DNA of 64,000 bases from Aegilops tauschii subsp. strangulata (taxonomy: Eukaryota; Streptophyta; Magnoliopsida; Poales; Poaceae): contig NC_053040.3 of assembly GCF_002575655.3 (NCBI RefSeq), positions 361,334,267 to 361,398,266 of the forward strand, in the 5' to 3' direction. Positions 42,742 through 55,433 of the stretch are shown here, piece after piece. Made by a program: the position numbers and the translations under genes. The number at the start of each line of letters is the position of its first letter. The first letter of the stretch is position 1. The notes under the pieces were generated by a model, which worked only from the letters and a program-made list of their open reading frames with translations, had not been told where the DNA came from and ran no database searches.

Positions 42742-45700
42742 GATGAATGCTGAAAAGAAAAGATAGAAGTTGCTCCAGTGTAATTTGAAGATAAGCACTA
42801 AGCGTTTCAGCGCTCTAAAGGGTGCAGTGTCAGCAGTTGGGGACAGTAAACGTAGCTCTGCAGTTGATGATCTCAATTGCCACACACAACCATCCCAGGT
42901 GCTTGCTTTAACTTCACGCTGTCAAATGTGGTTGCATGTTGCATATGGTGTCTAGCTTGTATTGCTTCCAATTTGGTTAAATTGCATATGCTTACTTTAC
43001 ACATTATACCTTTGATAATGACATGCCTTCCTGTTTTTTATACTACATATGTCCATTAACCATGTTCGTACATCAAAGTAATGCTCTTTTGTATCCCTTG
43101 TCAATCACTTATGATGAGACAGTCACCCGAGTGGGTTACCGTGAGATGCCATACTCGTTTAAAGAGTGCAGTGTCATCCTCCCCACATGATTCTCAAGAA
43201 ACAGCAAGGCTAAATGAAGATAGTCAACATAGCTCTCTAGTTGATGAACGCAATTCCCCCACACCACCATCACAGGTGCTTGGTCTAACTTCGCAGTGTG
43301 ATATGTGGTTGCATGTTGCATACGGTATCTAGCTTGTAATGCTTATAATTAGGGTAAATTGCATCTGCTTAGTTTACACATTATACCTGTGAATATGACA
43401 TGCCTTCCTATTTTTGGTACACACTACATCTATGTGTTAACCTTGTTCTTACATGAAACTACCTCTCTTCTGTATCCTGCATCAATCACTTACGATGAGT
43501 CACCTTTATTCGTTGCATATTGCATATTATTTCTAGCCCGTTGCCATGTATTGCTTCTAATTTGGTCAAATACATTTGTTAGGGCACCCTTTTAATTTGG
43601 CAGAGTGATATTGGTTTCATCTTTCATATGGTTTCTAGCTTGCATTGATTCTAACAAGTTCAAGCACCTTGTGCTTAGTTTACACTTTATACATCATACA
43701 TGTCAATATGTCACGCCGTCCTGTTTTTCATACATATTCCATCCTCCTATCATGCGGATGCCTTACATGAAAGTAGTGTTCATCAGTATCATGCATCAAT
43801 GAGTTCTGAAGAGCAAATTTATTCCTTTTTCTTATGGGTTTGACTTGACAAGGCAAAATCAAGAAAGAGGAAGGAAAATAATAAGGAAGGCGATGATGGT
43901 GGTCCTCTGCAGCAATGTAAACGGAGCATCTGTACCGATTCTCCTTGTACTGATAGTGCATTACAAGGTCCAAGTCTCCGCTCCCCTACTCCACCATCCA
44001 AGGTGCTTGCTCTAACTTGGCAGTGTGATATCTGGTTGCATGTTGCATATGGTGTATAGCTTGTATTGCTCCTAATTAGTGTAAACTGCATCTGTTTAGC
44101 TTACACATGATACGTGTGAATATGACATGATTTCCTGTTTTTGGTACATACTATATCTGTCTATCACACCATGTTCTTACATGAAACTACTCTTCTTGTG
44201 TATCCTGCATCAGTCACTTATGATGGGACACCTTTAAGTTGGCAATGTGATATTGGTTTGCGTCTTGAATATGATTTCTAGCATGTATTGCTTCTAGTTT
44301 GATGAACGCCACCTATGACGAGACAGTTTTAACTTGGCAGAGTGATAATGATTGCACCTTTCATATGGTGTCTAGTTTGCAGTGCTTCTAATTTGTTGAA
44401 GTGCCTTCTGCTTTGTTACCACATCATAGGTGTGAATATGTCAAGCCGTCCATTTTTTCGTACATATTCCATCCTCGTATCATGACTTTGCCTTTCATCA
44501 GAGTAGTGTTCGTCAGTATCATGCATGAATGAGTTCTAAAGAGCGAATTATATTCCTTTTTCTTGTCGGTTTGACCTCACAATGCAAAATCAATAAAGCT
44601 GAATGAAATTGGCAAGGAATTGGATGATGGCGGTCCTTCCGAGCAACTGAAACGGAGGTTCTCTACAGATTCTACTCTGCCATCCTCCCAACAAGATTCG
44701 CAAGACAACGCAAGGCTAGACAGTCAACGTAGCTATGTAGATGATGAGCACATCTCCCCTACTCCACCATCACAGGTGCTTGCTCTAACTTGGCACTATT
44801 ATATGTGGTTGCATGTTGCGTATGATGTCTAGCTTGTATTGCTTCTAACTTTGTTGAATTGCATCTGCTTACTTTACACATAATGCCTGTGATATGACAC
44901 GTGTTCCTGTTTCTAGAACATACGTGTACATGATGAGCACATCTCCCCTACTCTACCATCACAGGTGCTTGCTCTAACCTGGCACTATTATATGTGGTTG
45001 CATGTTGCGTATGATGTCTAGCTTGTATTGCTTCTAACTTTATTGAATTGCATTTGCTTACTTTACAAATAATGCCTGTGAATATGACACGTGTTCCTAC
45101 TTCTAGAAAATACGTGTACATGATGAGCACATCTCCCCTACTCCACCATCATAGGTGCTTGCTCTAACTTGGAACTGTTATATGTGGTTGCATCTTCCGT
45201 ATGATGTCTAGTTTGTATTGCTTCTGATTATGTTGAATTGCATCTGCGTAGCTTACAACTTATACCTGCAATGATCACTTACCCATAAGACACATTTAAC
45301 TTGGGACTGTGATGTAGGTTGCATCTTGCATTGTCTTCTAGCTTGTACTGCTTCTAATTTCTTGAAATGGCACTTACGACCAGACACTTTTTACCTGATA
45401 GAGTGATATTGGTTGCATGTTAATATGGTGCCTAGCTTTCATTTCTTCTAATTTTGTTGAAATGCCTTCCGCGTACTGTTTTTTCATACATATTCCATCC
45501 TCCTATCGTACGTGTGAATATGAAACGCTGTCTTTTTTGTATATATTCCATGCTCCTATCCTCCGCTTGCCTTACATCAAAGTAGTGTTCGTCTGTATCA
45601 TGCATCAACCAGTTATGCAGAGCTAATTTTATTCATCTTCTTGTGGTTTTGACTTCATAAGGCAATATCAGAAAATAGGAAGGAAAACAGTAAGTTAGGG

Positions 45701-46733
45701 GATGTTGGTGGTCCTCCGCACCGAAGCAAACAGAGACTCTCTAGATTTGCCACTGCTACTGCTAATGAAGTTGAAGTCCCAAGTCTACATGATGAGTTCA
45801 TCTCCCGTACTCCACCGTCGCAGGTGCTTGCTCTAAGTTGACAGTGTGATAATTGGTTTCATGTTGCATATGTTGTCTAGCATGTATTTCTTCTATTTTG
45901 ATTAAATTGCACCTGCTGAGTTTATACGTTATACATGTGCATATGACATGGCGTTCTGTGTCTAGAATACACTGCATCTATCTATCATACCATGTTCTTA
46001 CATCAAAGTACTGTTGTTGTCTATCCCGCATCAGTCACTCATGATTAGACACTTTTAACATGGCAGTTTGATAGTGGTTGCATCTTGCATTGATTTCTAC
46101 GTTGTACTGCTTCTAATTTTTCGAATTGCCACTTATGACAAGACACTTTTAACTTGGAAGAGTAATATTGGTTGCATTTTCATATGGTGTCTAGCTTGCA
46201 TTACTTCTGTTTTCTTGAAAATCCTTCTGCTTAGTTTACACATCGTAGCTGTGAATATGTCATGCCGTCCTATTTTTCTTACATATTCCATCCTCATACG
46301 GTTGTCTTACATCAAAGTATTGCTTGTCTGTATCATGCATCAATGAGTTCTGAAGAGCGATTTTATTCTTTTGTGTTGTGGGTATGGCTTGACATGGCAA
46401 AGTCAAAAAAGAGCAAGGAAAATAATATAGTAGGGAGTGGTGTTACTCGTCGGGTGAAACGGAAAAGGATCTGCCGTCCAGATTCTGCTGGTACTTATAG
46501 TGCAGTAGAAGGCCCAAGTCCACCGGCTAAATCTACAAACACAGTATCACCTGCTCCACCAGCTGCAGCATCCGCTTCAACTGTACCAGCCTCTCAATGA
46601 GTTACTCGTTTGTTTGCTCCGGAACTGGCCAGTTCCCAAGCTGCCTTCACACGTAACACTACTTCCGAAGCACTGCTAACACAACAGGACTTGGCAAGAT
46701 CAGATGAACCTCATGAGCATCAACACCAAGACG
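42742..46733 (+). repeat. tandem exon-intron modules in the transposase gene
   Basis: Donor-centred anchors of the form CCACCATCACAG|GTGCTTGCTCTAAC lie at 42899, 43276, 44003, 44776, 44965, 45155 and 45824 (first intron base), with a final related exon ending at 46733. Each following intron repeats TGGTTGCATGTTGCATATG, TCTAGCTTGTATTGCTTCTA and a TTTACACAT(T/A)ATACCTGTG block. Exons 43853-44002, 44584-44775 and 45662-45823 measure 150, 192 and 162 bases, all multiples of three and all open, starting A-K/I-S with lysine/arginine runs. Acceptor AG is present at 43852 and 45661 but reads TG at 44583 and near 46396. Confidence 0.8.
44590..45170 (+). repeat. 190-bp tandem triplication covering an exon end and donor
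   Basis: Donors at 44776, 44965 and 45155 are 189 and 190 bases apart. Each is preceded by GATGATGAGCACATCTCCCC or a one-base variant and followed by the same intron start. The second and third copies have only the last ~35 exon bases. Confidence 0.85.
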
Positions 46734-48119
46734 GTACCTGACCGAGTCAAGTTGCAGTTGCATGCTCCTTTATATGTACTCTCACAGTTTGATGTACACT
46801 AACACTTTCCATATTCATTGTTGAACTAGCACCACGGCGCAAGCGGAAACAGACATCAAGGATAATGCTTGACAAATTAACAAAATCTAAAGAAGGAAGA
46901 ATGGAGATCCATTTTGAGGCAGGTTTAAAAAGGCCACGTGATGCTACAGAGTCAGCCAAGTTAGTATCAGAGGCAGTCGATGCCGTTAAGTGTCATCCAC
47001 GTATCCTCCCAACGTGGATCCAGTACAGGAATGAGAAAGACAATACCCAGTTTAACACCTTCCTTGACCATTTATCCGTAAGTAATGTTATTCATCGCAA
47101 TTAGTAATATTGTCTTGCTCTGTCCCATACTTTCTAGCTTCCTCCTAATAAGACTCACATTCTTTTTTCAACAGATGAGGTTCAAGTTGGATCCGAAAGA
47201 TGATGCAACTAAACAAGTGTCGGCGTTCTGGGAACGGGGGTCCCCAGACTTGCCTGCCTGCGGCCCACGGCGTGACTAAGCCAGCAGGCCGTACGGCCCA
47301 TCTTCATCAACAAGGCATCCAAGACCCTCGCGAGGGTCCAAGCCTTGCGAGGCGGACGATGCAAGACCTCCTCTGGAGTGGCCAAGCCAGGCAGGCTCAC
47401 GAGGAGCGGAGATATCAAGGCGGGGCAAACCTCACAAGGCTCTCGTGACGTGAGCCATGACGAACGACACCAGGCCGGCGCCAGCGTGCGCAGCGTCCTT
47501 ATTTCCTCTTTGGTGCTAAGGAGGCCAGCGCAGGCGAAGAGTACCGAGGCATCAGGCAAAGGTTGCTATATTGGTGCAACGAGACCAAGACTAGGAGGAT
47601 GTAACACCCCGCATGTAACTTGCCATATTTGTAACTCCGACTCTTGCCATTTCCGGCTATGTGATATGTTTTTCCCTCCGTTGTCGGGTTTTGGTTTTCG
47701 TTTTGTATTTTGTTCATGTCATGCATTTTTTATATCATGTCATCATGTGCATTGCATTCGCATACGTGTTCGTCTCATGCATCCGAGCATTTTCCCCGTT
47801 GTCCGTTTTCCAATCCGGCGCTCCTATCTCCCCCGGTGCACCCCTCTAGTTTTCTTTCGTGTGCGTGTGTCAAACTTTCTCGGAATGGACCGAGGCTTGT
47901 CAAGTGGTCTTAATATACCACCCGGAGTCTACCGGTCAAGTTTCGTTCCATTCGGAGGTCGTTTGGTACTCCAACGGTTAACCGGGCATCCGCAAAGTCC
48001 ATTTGAGTGTCCAGCAAAAAACCCCTCCAAAACCAGCCCAAAGCCCACCAAACTCTCTTCCATGCTCTAGGTCGTTCGATCACGATCGTGTGGGCGAAAA
48101 CCGCACCTCATTTGGAGTC

Positions 48120-48620
48120 TCCTAGCTCCCTCTACCTATAAATGAGTGGACATCCCGAAAAACGAAATTTCAGACGAACCCTAACCCTCTCCCTCCGCGC
48201 CGCGCCGGACGCGTCCGCCCGCGCCGGACACGTCCGCTGCCACGCCCCGGCGAATCCGCTGTTGCCACGTGTCCCGCCGGCCTCTCCCTCCGCGCCGGCC
48301 CGCGAGCCCGCCGCGGGCCCGCCCGAGCCCGCCGCCGCCTCCTCCGCGCCCGCGCGCGCGCCGCCCCGCACCCGCCGGCGGACCCGCGCGCCGCCGGGCC
48401 TCCTCGCCGCCGCGCCGGGCGAGCTCGTCGCCGGCCGCCGCCCGTCGCCACCTCCGGCGCCGCCGCCTCCCCTCCGGGCCCCGCCGCCGGACCCGCCGCC
48501 CCCGGGTCCCCTCCTCCTCCGCCGACGCCCGAGACCGTCGCCCCCTCCTCTCCTAGCTCCGGCCACGGCGAGCAAACTCCGGCCAGATCCGATCCAGAGA
48601 AATCGTGCGTTGACTTTTCC
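48120..48620 (+). promoter_or_regulatory. promoter and GC-rich leader of the solo LTR
   Basis: CTACCTATAAATGAGTGG holds a TATA box (48136-48144). ACCCTAACCCTCTCCCTCCG follows and then ~370 bases of extreme CpG/CGC richness. The high-GC open frames on both strands are compositional. Confidence 0.65.
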
Positions 48621-50114
48621 CGTTCTCAAAAATCCTCTAAGTCATTTTATTTTACATTAAGTGCTCCTATTCGAGATGCCATAACTTTGTGCATGTAGCT
48701 CCGATTCATGCGTATAATATGTCAAATTGTTCGTCTCGTGATGCTCTTCATTTTATTCAATTGCACCATTTTCATTAGAGGTCATATTGATGCCCAAATC
48801 TTCGTTGGAAGAGGGCTAGTTGCTGTTAATCTCTGGTTCTTATCAGAACTTGGAGATTTGTCATTTTTGTATCATTTAATCTGTGCATCTTTTGAGCATG
48901 AGCTCTACATGTGTTTTGAAGTATGCCATGCCATCTTTCCACTGATATAGTCCATGTATTTTTTTTTGGTCTTTGTGGTGACTAGCACAAGCATGCAAAG
49001 TAGGCCCCGTAATATTTCTGATTTCAGGGACTTAGTGATTTCTCGAAGTCCTCGTCTGCTGTAATTTTGTTGCCATGTAAACTTGATGCTAGAGAGAGAT
49101 CCATGCATAGTTTGGAGATGTTCAGTAAGGATGTTTTGTAGCTATAGTTGTAATTGATCCATTCCTGCAATTGTTTGCAATTTTAGAGCACCATACCATG
49201 ACTCAATCTTACTCTACTTTTGCTGTAAAATATTTCTAGCAGATTCTTAACATGATATGCATTTTTTCCAAGCTTATTGTAGTTGATCCACACATGCTAT
49301 GAATTTGTTCTTGCCATGGATAGCTTCATAAACATGCCATCTTGCTGTAGGTATGCTTGGTTTTTCATGCATTGCTCTGTAGTGAGTGCATCAAGCTCAC
49401 AAAGAGGCCTACATATTAATATTTCTGCCATGCTCTGTTTTCTGCTAAGTCTGAAACCTGATAACGAAACTTGCTATGTTTACATGCTTGCCATCATTTC
49501 TTCGGGCCCTTTTTGGCTTATGGTCAGTAAGGGACTTTTGTCATGTGCATTTAGTAGAACACTACCATGCCTTGTCTTGCTATGTTAAGTTCCTGTAGCA
49601 TGTTGATTGCTTGCTCTAAACATTGCTACCTGATGATGATTTCTGCCATGTCCAGTTTTTCACTAAGTCTGTGAACCTGTAATCTTTTGCACTTTTGTCA
49701 TGCTTGTTTGAGCTTGATATGTTGTGAACTAGCAGTAGCTCAGTGTTCATCTTTTGTCAAGCATCTCCTGTAGATTACTGCCATGTGCTTTGTTGCTATG
49801 TTGGGATGCTGTAGTATTGTTACTTGTTGTATTTTAAGTGCTATCTTGCTGTTTATCGCAGATTAGTGTCATTCTTGTTTTGCTTGCCATTTGCAAACCG
49901 TGCATCCGATTCCGGTGATCTTTATATCGATTTCGACTGAAATCATCTCATCTTTCCAGTGGCATGCTTGGTTTGCCAAGTTACTGCCATGTTCATCATT
50001 TTCCTTCCGGAGCACGCATATGCATCGCATATCATACATGTCTTGCATCATGTTGCTTGCGCATTCCTCGTTGTTGATTGTGGTTCCATTTGTTTGTATT
50101 CTTGTCTTGGGTAG

Positions 50115-50205
50115 AGCCGGGAGACAAGTTCGTGAACGAGGAACCTGTCGAGTACACTTACGAGGATCAAGCTTTCGACAACTCTGAGAACCTTGCAGGC
50201 AAGAT
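50115..50205 (+). other. acidic exon-like segment 1 in the solo LTR
   Basis: An acceptor (CTTGTCTTGGGTAG) ends at 50114. The next frame encodes PGDKFVNEEPVEYTYEDQAF, strongly acidic. No GT donor is visible at its expected end, where the sequence reads AAGATGACCACCC. It could be a mutated donor or an unspliced stretch. Confidence 0.4.
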
Positions 50206-51443
50206 GACCACCCCTCGAAATCACTTCTATCTTCGTTATGCTAGTTGTTTCGCTCTATTGCCATGCTCCGCTACCTATCACTTGCTATATCATGTCTCCT
50301 ATTTCAGCCATGTCAGCCCTAACCATCCTTTCCTAGCAAACCGTTGTTTGGCTATGTTACCGCTTTTGCTCAGCCCCTCTTATAGCGTTGCTAGTTGCAG
50401 GTGAAGTTGAAGTTTGTTCCATGTCGGAACATGGATATGATGGGATATCACAATATCTCTTATTTTATTAATGCATCTATATGTTTTGGTAAAGGGTGGA
50501 AGGCTCGGCCTTATGCCTGGTGATTTGTTCCACTCTTGCCGCCCTAGTACTGTTATACCGGGATTATGTTCCTTGAGTTCGCGTTCCTTACACGGCCGGG
50601 TGATTATGGGACCCCCTTGACAGTTCGCCTTGAATAAAACTCCTCCAGCATGGCCCAACTTTGGTTTTACTATTTGCCGTCTAAGCCTTTTCCCCCGGGT
50701 TTTCGCGAGCCCGAGGGTCATCTTATTTTAACCCCCCCCCCCCCCCGGGCCAGTGCTCCTTCGAGTGTTGGTCCGAACTGAGCAGACTGCGGGGCCCCCT
50801 CCTGGAAACTTGAGGTCTGGTTTTACTCGTAGGATGTCTCATCCGGTGTGCCCTGAGAACGAGATATGTGCAGCTCCTATCGGGATTTGTCGGCACATTC
50901 GGGCGGCTTTGCTGGTCTTGTTTTACCATTGTCGAGATGTCTTGTAAACCGGGATTCCGAGACTGATCGGGTCTTTCCGGGAGAAGGTTTATCCTTCGTT
51001 GACCGTGAGAGCTTATGATGGGCTAAGTTGGGACACCCCTGCAGGGTAATATCTTTCGAAAGCCGTGCCCGCGGTTATGAGGCAGATGGGAATTTGTTAA
51101 TGTCCGGTTTTAGATAACTTGTCACTTGACCCAATTAAAATACACCAAGTGCGTGTGTAGCCGTGATGGTCTCTTCTCGGCGGAATCCGGGAAGTGAACA
51201 CGGTCTGTGTTATGTTTGACGTAAGTAGGTGTTCAGGACCTCTTCTTGGTCATTGCTAGATGACGTCCGTTCCTTTGCTTCTCTTCTCGCTCTCATTTGC
51301 GCAAGTTAGCCACCATATATGTTTTGCCGCTGCAGCTCCACCTCTTTGCACCTCTTGTCCTATAAGCTTAAATAGTCTTGATCTCGCGGGCGTGAGATTG
51401 CTGAGTCCCCGTGACTCACAGATACTTACAACAACAGTTGCAG

Positions 51444-51541
51444 GTGCCGACGATGCCAGTGCAGACGATGGCGTCGATCTCAAGTGGGAGTTCGACGAGG
51501 AACGTGGTCGTTATTATGTGTCTTTTCCTGATGATCAATAG
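51444..51541 (+). other. acidic exon-like segment 2 in the solo LTR
   Basis: An acceptor (CAACAACAGTTGCAG) ends at 51443. The frame reads [19 protein letters not shown] and closes with FPDDQ and TAG at 51541. Composition and position after a long T-rich intron-like region suggest a short LTR-encoded peptide. No family is known to me. Confidence 0.4.
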
Positions 51542-52343
51542 TGGAGCCCAGTTGGGACGATCGGGGATCTAGCATTTGGGGTTGTCTTATTTTCATCTGG
51601 ATTTTGACCGTACTCGGTCTATATGATTGAGTTTTGGATGATGTATGAATGATATTTATGTATTGTGTGAAGTGGCGATTGTAAGCCAACTCTTTATCCC
51701 ATTCTCGTTCATTACATGGGATTGTGTGAAGATGACCCTTCTTGCGACAAAACCACTATGCGGTTATGCCTCTAAGTCGTGCCCCGACACGTGGGAGATA
51801 TAGCCGTATCGTGGGTGTTACAGAGGACGGCAAGACGGAGGTCATCGTGGAGTCCAAGACGGCGTCACCACCAGAGCTTTTCGCAGGCGAAGACCACTTT
51901 TGTCAGGATAGCTTGTACTAGCTGTCCCCCTTCAAATTTGCCCGCCGTTGTTGGCTCCCTTCCCGCTCGATATTTGGGAAGAGGACCAGGGCCTATATAA
52001 GTAGAGCTAGCCAGCATAGTAGGGGCATCTCATCTTAGCTTGATCCAACCCGATCGAGAGCCTACCCTAGCCACAAGAACGCCTCAACCTCAGGAGGTTG
52101 TTCTTCCCTTGTACTGTTCATCATCAGCCCTAGAGGCAATCCACCACCACCACACTGGAGTAGGGTATTACACCACAACGGTGGCCCGAACCAGTATAAA
52201 CCTCGTGTCTTTCTGTGTTGCGAGTTCGTCGAGTTCGTCCGCGAGATCTTAGCGAGCTAGGGCGTAGATCGGTAGGAGGAAAAGACTTCGCGCGCACCCC
52301 AGTGTTCAAACCTTAAGGGTTTGCCGGAACCCCACATCCGACA

Positions 52344-52365
52344 TTTGGCGCGCCAGGTAGGAGTG
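52344..52365 (+). promoter_or_regulatory. primer binding site
   Basis: TTTGGCGCGCCAGGTAGG follows the LTR end directly, the place and length expected for a tRNA primer site. The tRNA was not identified. Confidence 0.6.
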
Positions 52366-52417
52366 CGCCGTAGCCTCCCTCGCGTCGATCAGTCGCTCCG
52401 TCGCTCCGTCGTCTCCA

Positions 52418-55400
52418 TGGCGGACGCTCGCCGTGCTCGAGCTGAGCGTCGGGCTGCCCTCACCGCCCACGTCGCTCAGACGGCTCCCGTCGGCGGGCCA
52501 CCTCGTCGTTCTCCGTCTCCCGCCGCCAACGCTGCCACCGGCCTGGCGGGGAACAAGCAGCAGGCGTCCTCGCTGCACCCTTCGGTGCGGCAGGACGGCC
52601 GCACCACCACCCCATCGCTGACCCCTGCCGGCTCTTCGTCTCACGCGCGCCGCGCTCCCATGGAGGCGCGGGCCGCGCTCCTCGCGGCGAACTAACTCCT
52701 GCGCTATCGCCCAGTCGACGACCTCTATGAGGAGTGACTCGACCGTGTCGCCGAGCTCGTCAGCGCCGCAGGGGGCTCTCCGGCGCCGTCCCTCTCTCTA
52801 CCTCCCCCTCAACCAGCCATGGGCGACGAGGCTCATGGCGTACCTCCACCACCCCTGCCTCAAGACGGTGCCTTGGCACCAAGGCGCGCGGCCCCGCGGC
52901 ATGATCCACCGCGCCCGGTGCCCGTGCGCGAAGAGAGAAGCTGCCAAGAAATCCCTAGGCCGCGAGAAGCTGCACCTGTGCTTCCCGCGCCGCCTCCTCA
53001 AGACCGCGCACCGCCCACAGCAGCACAGCGTGGACCTCGTCAAGACCAAGCTCCACCTCCGAAGCAGGCCCCGGCAACCATGGTCGGCTGCCGTGCCTTC
53101 ACCCCCGAGCTGCGTAGTGTCGCCTGGCCAGGCAAGTTCAAGCCGGATCTGCCTCCTCGCTACGACGGTACCGCCGACCCCGCGGAGTTCCTGCAGCTCT
53201 ATGAGCTGAGCATCAAAGCGACCAACGGCGACGAAAAAGTGATGGCGAACTGGTTTCCACTGGCTCTCAAGGATGGAGCCCGCTCCTGGCTCCTGAACCT
53301 GCAGCACGGCTCGATCTCCTCTTGGGACGAAATGCGCGACCGCTTCGTCGCCAACTTCCAGGGCACACGCGACCGCCGGCCGGCCGCGGGTGATCTACGC
53401 CGCATCAAGCAACAACCAGGAGAGACCCTCTAGAAGTACATCCAGCGCTTCAACAACACCCGCCTCAAGATCCCCAAGGTCACGGACGAAGCCATCATCT
53501 CCGCGTTCTCAGACGGCGTCCGTGACGTCAAGATGAAGGAAGAGCTCGCCATCCACGAGGAGCTCTGCACCTCTCAGGAGTTGTTCAACCTGGCGACCAA
53601 GTGCGCAAGAGCTGAGGAGGGGCGTCTCTCTCTCTCTTAGAGCTGCCAGCCGCAGGTGCAGAGGAGAAGAAAGCCAAGGCCAAGGACGTGAAGCGCAAGG
53701 AGGCGGTTGTGCTCGCAGCGGAGCCCGACACCAAGCGGGGCAGAGATCTACCCGAGTCGTCTAAGAACAGCCGACCGTTCTGCGCCTTCCACAACCTGAA
53801 CACCCACAACACTAGGGACTGTCAAGAGCTCAGAGCCATACGAGAAGGACGCTTCGGTCGATGCCCCGAGCGCAGCGACCGGGGCTACGGCCACGGAGGA
53901 GGACGTGGGGGCGGACACTGGGACGACCGTGGCCCGCGCCAGGAATGGCACGACAGGCCTCGCGAGGACCGCTGGCAGGACCAACCTTGCGAGGGCGCCT
54001 GGAGGGATCAGCCTCGTGAGGATCGCCCTCAGGGCAACACCGGTCTTCCCCCACTGCCGCCACCAAGAAGGAACGACGACCACCACCAGGACGAGGGGGC
54101 TGGGGGCTTCCAGGAGCCGCGTGCGATCGCTTGCATCTTGGGCGGCGCCCAGGCCCCAGCCTCTCAGCGCATCTTCAAACAGTTCGCTCGCGAGGTGAAC
54201 GCGGTGCTTCCCAAGCTCGAGGCCGCGCGCCCGCTCAAGTGGTCCCAATGCTCCATCACTTTCAGCTCGGCAGATCAGCTCAAATGCGCGGCCACCGCCG
54301 GTGCCCTCCCGATGTTGTGTTCCCCAGTCATCAGCAATGTGTAGGTTACCAAGACCCTCATCGACGGCGGCGCAGGGCTCAACGTCCTGTCCGACGACAC
54401 GTTCGACAATCTCCAAGTGCCATATGAACAGCTCCAGCCCACCAAGCCTTTCTCAGGAGTGACCGACGGTTCCACCACACTGATAGGGCAGGTCCGCCTG
54501 CCTGTCACCTTCGGGGAGCGCAAGAACTACCGTACTGAGCTCATCGACTTAGACATCGCGCACATCTGCCTGCCGTACAATGCCATCCTCGGGTATCCGG
54601 CCCTGGCCAAGTTCATGGCAGTCACCCATCACAGCTACAACGTCCTCAAGATGCCAGGAAGCAGAGGAATCATCATAGTCCCATGTGAAGAGAGGGATGC
54701 GGTGTGCTCCCTCGAGTGCGCCTTCCAAGCTGTAGCAATCGACGACCCCGACAGCAGAAGTGAGGGCCCTCCGGAGGCCATCCCCAAGAAGAAGAAGCTG
54801 CGCCGCGCAGGACCTCAGTAGGATGGCGTCGCGGCAGGAGCCTCATTCGGATCAGCGCCTGTCCCAGGGGCGCCTCCCTCCGTCGCATAGGAAGGCGCGC
54901 CCGACGCCCTCCTCAGGCAGGCGGGGGCTCTCTTCTGGAGGGCCTCAGACCTTGCCGACCTCACGAGGGAGGCGCTTGGGCACTACCTGGAAGCGTGCTT
55001 CGCGGCACATGTTCCTCAGGAGAGCACGGGGCAAGGAGTGCCCACCACCTAGGAGTTCATCACCAAGACCACCCAGGAACTGCAAGACGCAAGAGCCATG
55101 CGCGGCGACCGCCGCTCACGAGGCGCAGCCCCCCATCCTGGCGAGGATGTTGGGCTGCGTGTCTGCATCGACGTCCTAGGGCTCAACAGGGCTGCGTCTC
55201 AGGAGCGCTTCTGGCCTTCGCGTGTGGGCCGCTGCGAGGGCCCGCCACACAGCTACATTTGCATGCCCTTCGGCTTGCTGAGCGTGGCGTCAGCCTATCA
55301 GCGCAACATGCGGCGTGTCCTGGCGGCTCAGGAGGCCAGGTACCACGCCGTCCTGGCGGAGATGGAGACGGTCTTCGAGGAACCACTCGAGCCCCCAGAG

Positions 55401-55433
55401 CCTCCCGAGGCTCAGGGCTCCGGCGGCTCATGA
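52418..55433 (+). pseudogene. gag-protease-RT remnant of the Gypsy element
   Basis: A proline/alanine-rich N-terminus precedes a Gag core at about 53090-53630 with YDGTADPAEFLQLYELSIKA and SSWDEMRDRFVANFQGT, the retrotransposon Gag family. TAG at 53431 interrupts GETL-KYIQRF. After a frame change near 53640 comes a zinc-knuckle-like CAFHNLNTHNTRDC (53784) and a basic RGYGHGGGRGGG stretch. Protease follows with DGGAGLNVLSDDT (54360) and ILGYPALAKFMAV (54588); TAG at 54342 interrupts NV-VTKTLIDGG. RT survives only as VCIDVLGLNRA (55160) fused by deletion to YICMPFGLLSVASAYQR (55255). The YVDD core, RNase H and integrase are gone. The order and motifs fit the Tat/Retand branch. Confidence 0.82.

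Larger units (their letters stand above)
47600..51822 (+). mobile_element. 4.2-kb solo LTR
   Basis: It starts TGTAACACCCCGCATG and ends GTGGGTGTTACA, flanked by GAGGA (47595-47599 and 51823-51827). It has no internal repeat of its own ends and no polyprotein, so it is a solo LTR of a family with very long LTRs. It contains a TATA box, a CpG-rich leader, a long T-rich intron-like region with many TGCCATG words, and small acidic exon-like frames. Confidence 0.88.
47218..52343 (+). repeat. 5' LTR of the Gypsy element (split by solo LTR)
   Basis: It starts TGTCGGCGTTCTGGG and ends CACATCCGACA. The two parts are 47218-47599 and 51828-52343. TATA-like GCCTATATAAGTAGAGC at about 51991 marks the LTR promoter. 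Confidence 0.92.

Noticed and set aside
48132..48660. Pro/Ala/Arg-rich frames on both strands of the solo LTR
   Set aside because: Extreme GC content keeps all frames open. The sequence is the LTR leader after the TATA box.
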